Shown here one piece after another: positions 24,057-31,325 of a DNA stretch of 31,325 nucleotides. Within the stretch, counting starts at the first letter, position 1, and every line of letters begins with the position of its first letter. Made by a program: the position numbers and the translations under genes. The stretch covers positions 1 through 31,325 of the forward strand of contig JAZNXY010000130.1 in assembly GCA_045594105.1 (NCBI GenBank). The letters are read 5' to 3'. The notes beneath the pieces are model-generated. The model was given only the letters and a program-made list of their open reading frames with translations. It searched no databases and was not told the origin of the DNA. The stretch comes from URNF01 sp045594105 (GTDB taxonomy: Bacteria; Bacillota; Clostridia; Oscillospirales; Acutalibacteraceae).

Positions 24057-26541
24057 GTTTCAGCACCTCCTCATAAACTTCAATCATACGTTTAGTATTC
24101 GTTTCACGATTATGGCGTTTAAACGCTCTTTCCTTCTCGCGTTCAGAGAACACTTGACATAACGAATCGTCTTCAAAAAGCTGCATAATACGATGTGCGA
24201 GCAGCGGATACTCGGGGAAATCATAGGTAAAACCACACTCCCCATCGGTCAACAAATCAATCATGCCGCCACGATGCGCACAAATCGACGGAGTACCGAT
24301 GTACATCGCTTCACACAAAGTTGCGGAAGCGCCCTCAATGGCAGAAGGCACCACGCAAATATGCGATTTTCCTAATTGTTCCGCAACTTGTTCTGCAGAA
24401 ATATTACCTATAAATACCACATTATCTTGCAGTTCAAGTTCTGCAATCATTTTCTCAATATAACGGGTGTAGCTGCTTGGTCTTACCAAGCGACCTTTTT
24501 CCGCTTTACCACCGCCCGGCACTAACAATTTAACATCGGGATATTTCTGCTTTACAATGGAAAGTGCTTTTATAAGAATGTGTAAACCCTTTAGGGAATA
24601 ATGCGCGGCACCCGTTAAAATGCAATGTTTTTCTGCTTTATCTAAATTCCATTCGGACGCAGAATAGAAGGCGTCACGCAAATTATAATTGCAACGATAA
24701 TATTGCAAGGACGGATTAACTGATAACATCACCGATTTATCCCAGTCGGTACGACCTGTTACATATTTAACCTTGTTTAAAACTTCCTCTTCTCTTTTGG
24801 CATTATGTTGATATAACAGCTTATATGTCAGCGGGATTTTTCCGCGTATAACATCTTTAACTTTTGACATTTTAAGGATTTCCCACAAAGAGAAGCCGCC
24901 ATAGTATTCCTGGGAAATACGTCTGATAACACCTTGAATCGTCAACAGTGTAGGCAGTTCGGGATGCGCTTCCAACATCTCTCTGCCCGGTGCATACTCC
25001 GTACCGTGAATGTGTATCAAATCGGGATTGAAGAGGGAAACGATTTTTTTACAATCTTCACATGTTTTGGGGTTCCTGTATAACAGTCGTTTACTTCCAC
25101 CCGGCAGCAAGAAATAGCGCACACCTTCATGTTCGATGTCTATCGGTTCTTTTCCGGAATAATAGGTCATTACGCCCAGTTCAAATCCGGGTTGTACAGA
25201 AACAGATTTTGCTAAATCTAAAAGCCAACCGCCGCTAGTACTAGTGGCCAAACCCAATTTTTTAGCAACTGCAGGAAACACCATATTTACAATCCACAGT
25301 ACTTTCATCGGCCATTGTTCTCCTTCCCTGTTTCCTACACAGTTATTTGATAATACGTCGGTATATATATCAATGTATTGATTTGTCATGGTATCTCTCG
25401 ACAAGGCGGTATGCAGTTGTTTGATAATTGCTTTCGGCGCTTGTATATCCGCCCAACGCCGTGCAGCGTTCTCAAGAGCATCTATATCAAAGGGCGCAAC
25501 AACCTCTCCCATGCCGTCGGGGATGGTTTCTTTGACGCCGCCTGTATCAAAGCCCACAACCGTACAACCGCAAGCCACCGCTTCCAAACACACAGTAGGA
25601 CACGTTTCACGTGAACTGGTCATCACAAAACAATCTGCAGCGGAATAGTAGTCTGCAAGTGTCTTTTGATTGTATGTTATGGGCACAAACACCATGTTTG
25701 AAGGCAGTGGTCGTATTTTGGGCGTACCACCCACAACAACGAACAGGTGATCAGACATTCGTTTTGCCAATTCAATAACGTAGTGTACACCTTTTTCTTT
25801 ATCGTGAACGTTAGGTGTCACATGCAGAATGATTTTTTTGTCCTGCGGCAATGACAGCTTTGCACGTGCAACAACCGTACCACGAGGTGTAAACACATCT
25901 GTTTCAATGCCATTTATAACCGTTTCAAAACGTGCTGTTTCAAAAATCGGTGACTGCTTTGCTCGTTCCGTAATCCACTCCGAAACCCCCACAACAGTAA
26001 GGTTTTCAAAGTCGTTACAAGCTTTTTTCATCAACTTATAACAATGCTTGGCATCGTCACGGAAGAACCTTGAAACGTGCCCTTTAATCCTGCTACAGTC
26101 AGAGCAGCCCGTTTTCCATTTTTCACATGTTACCGCATGCTGACATCCGGCAGTATGCATAATTTCCGCATGCAAGGATAACACGGTCTTAATCTTGTGT
26201 TTCTTCAGAAAATGCAACAAGCGATATACGTTTACAAAATGTCCGTTGAGGCATTGAAGGTGAACAACATCCGGTTTTTCCTTTTTGATGATGTGAAACA
26301 GCTTTGCGGTAGCAATGGGCGAATAGCCGAAATCCACACCGAACAATCTGGAAAATACAGAGTGGATTTTTCCTTCAATTTCGGTAGAACTCTTGTACAC
26401 ATCTGTTTCTCGTACTTTTTCGCCTCTGCCGTATACAACTACCGATTCGTAGCCATTTTTTAATAAACACGTATGGATATCATACATGATTTTCCCTGTG
26501 CTTCCCAGCTTATACACACAGTTTATCTGTAAAACCTTCAC
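24028..26541 (-). CDS. Tandem GT4-GT4 glycosyltransferase fusion
   Basis: 837 aa from the GTG at 26541, which has AAAGGAGG 7 bases upstream; the GTG 6 bases earlier is too close to the SD. The first GT-B unit (about 1-400) starts KVLQINCVYKLGSTGKI, has a four-cysteine cluster (133, 139, 146, 149) as in WcaL-like enzymes, and an E-x7-E motif at 312/320. A roughly 12-residue linker follows, then a second complete GT-B unit from M412 (MKVLWIVNMVF) to the end, with its own E-x7-E at 736/744. Both halves look intact, so one polypeptide could add two consecutive sugars. The junction keeps an SD before M412, suggesting a former or still active separate gene. Confidence 0.85.
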   Translation of the reverse strand: MKVLQINCVYKLGSTGKIMYDIHTCLLKNGYESVVVYGRGEKVRETDVYKSSTEIEGKIHSVFSRLFGVDFGYSPIATAKLFHIIKKEKPDVVHLQCLNGHFVNVYRLLHFLKKHKIKTVLSLHAEIMHTAGCQHAVTCEKWKTGCSDCSRIKGHVSRFFRDDAKHCYKLMKKACNDFENLTVVGVSEWITERAKQSPIFETARFETVINGIETDVFTPRGTVVARAKLSLPQDKKIILHVTPNVHDKEKGVHYVIELAKRMSDHLFVVVGGTPKIRPLPSNMVFVPITYNQKTLADYYSAADCFVMTSSRETCPTVCLEAVACGCTVVGFDTGGVKETIPDGMGEVVAPFDIDALENAARRWADIQAPKAIIKQLHTALSRDTMTNQYIDIYTDVLSNNCVGNREGEQWPMKVLWIVNMVFPAVAKKLGLATSTSGGWLLDLAKSVSVQPGFELGVMTYYSGKEPIDIEHEGVRYFLLPGGSKRLLYRNPKTCEDCKKIVSLFNPDLIHIHGTEYAPGREMLEAHPELPTLLTIQGVIRRISQEYYGGFSLWEILKMSKVKDVIRGKIPLTYKLLYQHNAKREEEVLNKVKYVTGRTDWDKSVMLSVNPSLQYYRCNYNLRDAFYSASEWNLDKAEKHCILTGAAHYSLKGLHILIKALSIVKQKYPDVKLLVPGGGKAEKGRLVRPSSYTRYIEKMIAELELQDNVVFIGNISAEQVAEQLGKSHICVVPSAIEGASATLCEAMYIGTPSICAHRGGMIDLLTDGECGFTYDFPEYPLLAHRIMQLFEDDSLCQVFSEREKERAFKRHNRETNTKRMIEVYEEVLKREQKTIYGN
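25306..25328 (-). promoter_or_regulatory. Internal ribosome binding site at the GT4-GT4 junction
   Basis: On the minus strand GGAAGGAG (about 25321-25328) lies 11 bases before the in-frame ATG (25306-25308) that opens the second GT4 unit. The same 13-base leader, AAGGAGAACAATG, occurs at the start of the neighbouring glycosyltransferase at 27852. This supports an old gene start here and possible internal initiation giving a 426-aa protein. Confidence 0.5.
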
Positions 26542-26580
26542 CTTCACACCTCCTTTAATCGTTACATTAACACCTTATAA

Positions 26581-27852
26581 TCAAAGACCGAAGTCTTCTC
26601 TCAGCATCTTCCGTGTTTTTCTTTCATCATGATATTGAGCGCCGCACAAATACCCTCTTTGTGCAACTGCAGTAAGTATGGACGTATCCTCCAAAATCTC
26701 TGTCAGCTGTTTTTCCAGTGTATCTTCATCGGATGCGACAATGGCACAGTCATTTTTTATTAAATGCTCAAAGGATGCAACATCCTGCGGTCCAACAGCT
26801 AAAATAGGACGTGCTGCCTTAAAATAGTCCACAATTTTAGTAGAGAAAGACTGACGAACCATAAGTTTACTTCTCAAACCCATGCTCTCTGCATGCACAA
26901 GAATATCTGCTTTTTGTTGGATAATCGTAACCTCATCTGCAGAAACACTTCCCATAACAAAGGAAGAACCTTCAACCTGAAGGGCTTTTTTCATTTCATC
27001 TGTGAGGGCGTTTGCCGTATATACAAAAAGCTGTGCTTTTGTACCGTTTTGATTTATCTTTTTGAGAACATTGGCTATCATCGCAAGAGATTTCCAACGA
27101 CCCATAAGTACGTTACCTGTGAAAACCAGTTGTAACGGTTGATTATATGCTTCCTTTGTTGCCGGAGCACCGGAAAAATCCGCAAACTTTGTCAGTATTT
27201 TACAAGGTTTGTGAAAAGTTGCTTCGTATTCTCTTTTTTGGAGTTCAGAAATAACATAGTTTACCGAAGACAGCTTTACAGAAGTTCTTACCCATTTTCT
27301 CAAGAGAAAACGATGTGCCCAAAACAAAGGAGACAAAGAAAACTGTTTCAAGGTATAAGTATCATCTGCGTGAAAAAGTATAACCTTTGCATCCGTGTAT
27401 TTCTTGATAAACTTCAGTAATTTGTGCGGATAGAAGCAGTTGAATACCGGCATAAAAATAACTTCCGGCGCCACTTCTCTCACATAAGCTATAAGGCGTT
27501 CATTTTTCCATCTGCCGACCGACCACAAAATTTCTCTGCAGAAGGTTAAAAAGAATGAGTGTGTTTTCTTGGCACGATCATACATTTTTATTTCCGCCCC
27601 TGCCGCACTGTTTTGGGTTGTAAAATCGGTAATATGTCCGACTTTACTGCCTTTCAACAAGTTTTGCAGCAACTGTCTTTCGGAAATATAAAAGTTCTTT
27701 TTTGCGATATTGTTGTCCGGCATCTGATCTCGAAAACACAAGCTGTAAAAGTCGATATCCTCAAAACCCGAAAAGAAGTTTGAGCAGGTGTTTCCGGTGT
27801 TATTATCGTTACGCCATGCTGCTCTTGTAATCACTAAAACACGCATAAACAT
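26581..27852 (-). CDS. Glycosyltransferase, GT4-like (GT-B fold)
   Basis: 423 aa (421 if it starts at the second ATG, 27846). The N-terminus RVLVITRAAWRNDNNTGNT fits the Rossmann entry of GT-B enzymes. The C-terminal donor-binding half includes LVFTGNVLMGRW, ADILVHAES and FSTKIVDYFKAARPILAVGP (about 345-364), the usual GT4-like nucleotide-sugar site region. The middle is variable, as expected for the acceptor domain. It would add one sugar in the repeat unit; donor and linkage are unknown. An AAGGAG SD lies 4 or 10 bases from the two candidate ATGs. It stands between ddl and the GT fusion. Confidence 0.82.
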   Translation of the reverse strand: MFMRVLVITRAAWRNDNNTGNTCSNFFSGFEDIDFYSLCFRDQMPDNNIAKKNFYISERQLLQNLLKGSKVGHITDFTTQNSAAGAEIKMYDRAKKTHSFFLTFCREILWSVGRWKNERLIAYVREVAPEVIFMPVFNCFYPHKLLKFIKKYTDAKVILFHADDTYTLKQFSLSPLFWAHRFLLRKWVRTSVKLSSVNYVISELQKREYEATFHKPCKILTKFADFSGAPATKEAYNQPLQLVFTGNVLMGRWKSLAMIANVLKKINQNGTKAQLFVYTANALTDEMKKALQVEGSSFVMGSVSADEVTIIQQKADILVHAESMGLRSKLMVRQSFSTKIVDYFKAARPILAVGPQDVASFEHLIKNDCAIVASDEDTLEKQLTEILEDTSILTAVAQRGYLCGAQYHDERKTRKMLREDFGL

Positions 27853-27884
27853 TGTTCTCCTTGATAACTTTGCAGATATAGCTT

Positions 27885-28847
27885 TTACTGCGGGGAAATT
27901 ACACTTCCTCTTTCCATGCCCAATTCCACCACGCGCGAAACCAATTCTTCGAAAGAAATACCCGCATATCGTGCAGAATCAGGGAAAAGACTCATTTCAG
28001 TCATACCGGGCAGCGTGTTTACCTCAATAACCTTTGGTCCTTTCTCTTGATCTACAATAAAATCGATTCTGGAAAGGCCACAACACCCCAGTATTTTATA
28101 AAGTTTTGCACCGATTTCCGCTACCTGTGCCTTTTCCGTATCGGACAACGTAGACGGGAGAATATGACGACATTTTCCTTGCGTATATTTCGCACCATAA
28201 TCATAAAATTCGTTATCAGTGGTTATTTCCACCTCGGGGAAAACCGTCAGTTCATCATTACCCAAGATCGGCAATGTCACTTCGGTACCAATGAGATATT
28301 CCTCTGCCAGTAACATATCTCCATAGGAATATACCTCTTCGATGGCAGAAATCAACTGTTCTTCCTCTTTCACAAGCACAACACCAATACTGGAACCTTG
28401 AGAAGGCGCTTTCAGCACAGCAGGCATACCCAACGTGTCAACAATCTGTCTGGCAATTTCTTCAAACGGCACACCTTGCGATTTGTGAAAAGCCAAGAAA
28501 GCAGCTGTCGGTATTCCGTGAAAAGCCATTACCTGTTTGGTGAGCACTTTATTCATACATACCGCACTGGTCTCCAACCGTGGTCCCGTATACGCAACAC
28601 CTGCAAGCTCAAGGGCACCTTGGATATGACCATCTTCGCCTCCTGCACCATGTAACGCCAGATACACAAGGTCGGGTGCCTTTGTGAGCAACTCCGCTAA
28701 ATTATCTTTTTTCAGGTCAAACAATTCTACGTTGCTGTATCCCGCTCTGCACAAAGCACTGTATACTGCCCAACCGCTCTTGAGGGACACTTCTCGTTCG
28801 CTGGACATACCGCCGCAAACCACTGCTATTTTAATGTTTTTATCCAT
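27885..28847 (-). CDS. ddl: D-alanine--D-alanine ligase family (ATP-grasp)
   Basis: 320 aa from the ATG at 28847 (SD GGAG, 6 bases); a TTG at 28859 overlaps that SD. Key Ddl residues are visible: E17 (SSEREVS), GSS at 151-153, the omega loop FYDYGAKY with K220-Y221 (Y-type, fitting D-Ala-D-Ala or D-Ala-D-Ser rather than D-Ala-D-lactate), R260, D262, E275 and N277 in EVNTLPGMT. The usual CMDK reads CMNK. It ligates two D-alanines with ATP in the cytoplasm. It lies 19 bp after a divergent MurF-like gene and inside a polysaccharide operon, so it may be either the cell's main Ddl or a dedicated second copy. No vanH or vanX is present. Confidence 0.9.
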   Translation of the reverse strand: MDKNIKIAVVCGGMSSEREVSLKSGWAVYSALCRAGYSNVELFDLKKDNLAELLTKAPDLVYLALHGAGGEDGHIQGALELAGVAYTGPRLETSAVCMNKVLTKQVMAFHGIPTAAFLAFHKSQGVPFEEIARQIVDTLGMPAVLKAPSQGSSIGVVLVKEEEQLISAIEEVYSYGDMLLAEEYLIGTEVTLPILGNDELTVFPEVEITTDNEFYDYGAKYTQGKCRHILPSTLSDTEKAQVAEIGAKLYKILGCCGLSRIDFIVDQEKGPKVIEVNTLPGMTEMSLFPDSARYAGISFEELVSRVVELGMERGSVISPQ

Positions 28848-28866
28848 ACTCTTCTCCAAAAAACGT

Positions 28867-30396
28867 TTAATTGGTAGCCATTTTCAGATGCCATTTGAAA
28901 CGAGGCGGTATACCTTTAAGACCCTGGTATATGTAACCAACCGTAAAGGTCGCTCGTAACGAATGGTTGAGATGACCGCTGTGGCTGGATTTAAACAAGA
29001 CCAGATCACCACGTTTGGCATATTTCTTTATATTGGCATTTAATTTCTTTCTGTTTTCGCAAGGAATAACAATCATTCCATCACGGAAAGTCGTTTTCGA
29101 AACCGCTTCACAAATCTGCGGACCAAAAGCTAAAAAGACCTCGAACTTAGATGTATTTACGATATCTGCAATTTCAAGATGTGTAGAAGCAGAATAATCA
29201 CCCGCCTCGGCAATATCACCTAACACAGCAATATATTTACCCTTAATCGGGATGTTTTGCGCTGCATCAATGGCGGAACGCACCGATTTTGCTACTGCGT
29301 TATAGCAATCCGCATAAATCGTAACACCACGTGTTTTATAAGCATTCTGTCTGATTCCCAACGAACGATAGCTTTGAAGCCCTTTCACAATCGCTGCATG
29401 GTCCAAGCCAAACGCAACACCCGCTGCAAACGCATACATCGCAGGGTATACATTATGTACGCCAAAGGTGTTCTTTAGAAAAACAGGATATACTTGACCG
29501 GTTGCTTTTTCGGTGATTTCAAAATGAAGACCGTCACAATCGACCGAAATATTATCCGCCAAATAATCAGCATCCCTGTTTTTGGCAGAAACAAACATAA
29601 CCGTTTTATCGGTAAACATACCGGCGGTGTTTTCATCATCCATACTGGTAATGCAAACACCGTTTGTCGCCAGATAATCGGCAATACTGCCAACCTCGTT
29701 TAAGATGTTCTCCTCGCTGCCGTAATGTGCAATGTGCGACTTGTCAACCGGGGTGATAATCACAACCTCCGGTTTCAAAATCTTAGACATTTCGGTCAGC
29801 ATGCCGGGGGTATCCTCGCTGCATTCCGCTACAAACACTTCTGATTTCGGCGGGATGTGTTGACAGACGTGACCGACACTTTCCAATAAATTGGCATTAC
29901 CGGCATCGCAAAGAGTGTGAAAGTTCTTGTTAAACACCGCATCCACCATTTTCTTTGCGGTGGTTTTACCGATGCTGCCCGAGATGGCAATGGTACGCAA
30001 CGGCGCAGCATCATAAACGGCACAACACATATCCGCATACACAGTAGCCGGTTTTTCCACCACAATGCAAGGCAATCCTTCAATCTGATGATCAGAAACG
30101 CAAACCAGAGCACCTTCCGCAACTGCTTTTTTCATAGTGTTGTCATCATCTTCATACAACTGAACACAAATACAGTTGCCAGTCAATCTGTCACCGTAAC
30201 GACAAACCTGAGAAACCAGATCATTCAACTTGTCTTTGACGTCATCCGTAAACTGCTCGGTATCAAGCCCTGCTCTTTCACAAAACTCTTTCAACGTGAA
30301 GAAAGCATCGGGGCTTCTTCTCAGCTTTTTTCTGTATGTAGCATTACACAATATGCGCGTTGCTCTCTTGGCGATGTTTTTCGGAGTGATTTTCAT
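28867..30396 (-). CDS. Divergent MurF-like Mur ligase
   Basis: 509 aa from the ATG at 30396; a GTG at 30435 overlaps the epimerase gene and has no SD. The AGAGGAG SD directly follows the epimerase stop, 11 bases from the ATG. The N-terminus is extended (about 70 residues, basic). The central ATPase has GSIGKTT (140-146), an E191 element (VAECSED) and SHIAHYGS with H221. HNVYPAMYAFAAGVAFGL (314-331) and VLGDIAEAGD (391-400) match MurF. In the ungapped segment after the histidine, the lysine that Mur ligases carbamylate (AKxEI) is V235 and the glutamate is S237; YNANP reads YNAVA. MurF adds D-Ala-D-Ala to UDP-MurNAc-tripeptide; here a different acceptor, or loss of activity, must be considered. 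Confidence 0.82.
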   Translation of the reverse strand: MKITPKNIAKRATRILCNATYRKKLRRSPDAFFTLKEFCERAGLDTEQFTDDVKDKLNDLVSQVCRYGDRLTGNCICVQLYEDDDNTMKKAVAEGALVCVSDHQIEGLPCIVVEKPATVYADMCCAVYDAAPLRTIAISGSIGKTTAKKMVDAVFNKNFHTLCDAGNANLLESVGHVCQHIPPKSEVFVAECSEDTPGMLTEMSKILKPEVVIITPVDKSHIAHYGSEENILNEVGSIADYLATNGVCITSMDDENTAGMFTDKTVMFVSAKNRDADYLADNISVDCDGLHFEITEKATGQVYPVFLKNTFGVHNVYPAMYAFAAGVAFGLDHAAIVKGLQSYRSLGIRQNAYKTRGVTIYADCYNAVAKSVRSAIDAAQNIPIKGKYIAVLGDIAEAGDYSASTHLEIADIVNTSKFEVFLAFGPQICEAVSKTTFRDGMIVIPCENRKKLNANIKKYAKRGDLVLFKSSHSGHLNHSLRATFTVGYIYQGLKGIPPRFKWHLKMATN

Positions 30397-30413
30397 ACTG
30401 TAGATATCTCCTC

Positions 30414-31325
30414 TTACAGATTTTCCTTGTACCACTCAATGGCAAGCTTTATACCGTCCTTGAAGCTATAATCCGGGTCGTAGCCAAGCAAACGTCGTGC
30501 CTTGGAAATATCCGCATTGGAATGCTTAATATCTCCTTTGCGGTCAGGGCCAAAGTTCGGCTCTACATCTACGTCAAGTGCTTTGGTAAGACCGTAATAA
30601 ATATCAATAAGATATTCTCTGCCGCCGTAAGCAATGTTGAACGCCTCGCCCGCCGCCTCACTCGGTGCAAGACATGCCTTGAGGTTGGCCTCAATAACAT
30701 TGTCAATATAGGTAAAATCACGGCTCTGCTTGCCATCGCCGTTAATGGTGGGAGTTTCCCCATTCATCAACTGTTTCAAAAACTTCGGAATCACTGCGGC
30801 ATACGCACCGTCGGGATCCTGTCTGCGACCAAATACATTAAAATACCGCATACCGTAGGTGTCTAAGCCGTACAGTTTGGTATATAATTTTGCCCATTCT
30901 TCGTCACATCTTTTGGTAAGTGCATAGGGAGAAAGTAAATTACCCTCTCTCCCCTCTGTTTTAGGCAAATTGGGCTCATCACCGTACACAGACGAGCTGG
31001 AAGCATATACAAACTTTTTAACACCTTTTTGGCGGGCCGCCTCTAACATATTCAGCGTACCTTCTATATTATTTCTGCAATAAAACAGCGGCATTTCGAT
31101 AGAACGCGGCACACTGCCCCACGCTGCTTGATTGAGCACGTAGTCAACGCCTTCGCAAGCTTTCATACAGGTGTCAAGATCTTTAATGTCACCTTTGATA
31201 AAGGTGTAGTGCGGGTTGTCGGCAAACATATCCACGTTTGCCTGTTTGCCTGTAGACAGGTCATCCAAAGCGCGTACGGTATATCCCATATTCAATATCG
31301 CTTCGCACAGGTTGGAGCCGATAAA
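30414..31325 (-). CDS. NAD-dependent UDP-GlcNAc/GalNAc 4-epimerase, WbpP-like (partial, start beyond the right edge)
   Basis: The frame runs off the right edge, so only about 303 codons are seen; the first visible residues FIGSNL belong to the GxxGFIGSNL Rossmann motif, so only a few residues are missing. NQAAWGSVPRSIEMP, the YxxxK catalytic motif in SPYALTKRCDEE, and the long block NVFGRRQDPDGAYAAVIPKF plus INGDGKQSRDFTYIDN closely resemble WbpP/TviC-type UDP-N-acetylhexosamine 4-epimerases. It would interconvert UDP-GlcNAc and UDP-GalNAc (or the uronic acid forms). The MurF-like gene follows with a short spacing. A GalE-like glucose/galactose preference is possible, but the RRQDP block points to N-acetyl sugars. 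Confidence 0.87.
   Translation of the reverse strand, partial: FIGSNLCEAILNMGYTVRALDDLSTGKQANVDMFADNPHYTFIKGDIKDLDTCMKACEGVDYVLNQAAWGSVPRSIEMPLFYCRNNIEGTLNMLEAARQKGVKKFVYASSSSVYGDEPNLPKTEGREGNLLSPYALTKRCDEEWAKLYTKLYGLDTYGMRYFNVFGRRQDPDGAYAAVIPKFLKQLMNGETPTINGDGKQSRDFTYIDNVIEANLKACLAPSEAAGEAFNIAYGGREYLIDIYYGLTKALDVDVEPNFGPDRKGDIKHSNADISKARRLLGYDPDYSFKDGIKLAIEWYKENL

Noticed and set aside
27885..30396. A vancomycin-resistance type cluster
   Set aside because: The ligase has the Y-type omega loop of D-Ala-D-Ala enzymes, and there is no vanH, vanX or two-component regulator nearby.

Overview
The window looks like chromosome of a low- to mid-GC Clostridia member, most likely Oscillospiraceae/Ruminococcaceae-like. 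I infer this from protein resemblance, strong GGAGG-type ribosome binding sites and tight same-strand operons. The mltG-U32-PBP cluster echoes the Bacillus yrrL/yrrO/pbpI neighbourhood, and a cwlD homologue suggests a spore-forming lineage. Every complete gene is on the minus strand, so transcription runs from high to low coordinates. The only plus-strand gene is the C-terminal end of a tyrosine recombinase at the left edge. No rRNA, tRNA, CRISPR array or insertion sequence was seen, and no stretch over 300 bases lacks a gene (largest gap 145 bp, 10280-10424).

Housekeeping half (1-14966). Reading leftwards from the capsule terminator, the first run is mutY, dCMP deaminase, FabG-like SDR, pepF and rpiB, ending in a hairpin terminator at 10381-10416. 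A near-consensus sigma-A promoter (10345-10373) then drives cwlD, radA and comEA. A second good promoter (7792-7820) precedes thyX, tmk, a GNAT acetyltransferase, a DJ-1 family gene, 5-formyl-THF cyclo-ligase, mltG, a U32 protein (TrhP/YrrO type) and a class B PBP. This run ends at a hairpin shared with the converging recombinase gene. Functional themes are dTMP synthesis (dCMP deaminase, ThyX, Tmk), folate repair, DNA repair and recombination (MutY, RadA), and peptidoglycan assembly and remodelling (MltG, PBP, CwlD). Most genes overlap or have an SD that covers the preceding stop codon, so translation is probably coupled.

Surface polysaccharide half (15000-31325, continuing past the right edge). 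In transcription order: UDP-GlcNAc/GalNAc 4-epimerase (partial), a divergent MurF-like ligase, a D-Ala-D-Ala ligase, a glycosyltransferase, a tandem fusion of two GT4 glycosyltransferases, an acyltransferase-3, a GT-A-like glycosyltransferase, an EpsG/Wzy-type polymerase, a LicD-family transferase, a Wzx flippase, and capE-capF-capG for UDP-N-acetyl-L-fucosamine. A hairpin terminator at 14998-15031 closes the locus. This reads as a Wzx/Wzy-type polysaccharide containing L-FucNAc and probably GalNAc/GlcNAc, with acyl and phospho-substituent decorations. The priming transferase and chain-length/kinase genes are not in the window.

The most unusual content is (a) the MurF-like/Ddl pair inside the polysaccharide operon, where the MurF-like protein lacks the lysine that Mur ligases carbamylate, and (b) the GT4-GT4 fusion, whose junction keeps an internal ribosome binding site and an out-of-frame stop. 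These are inferences from reading the sequence; no database search was possible.
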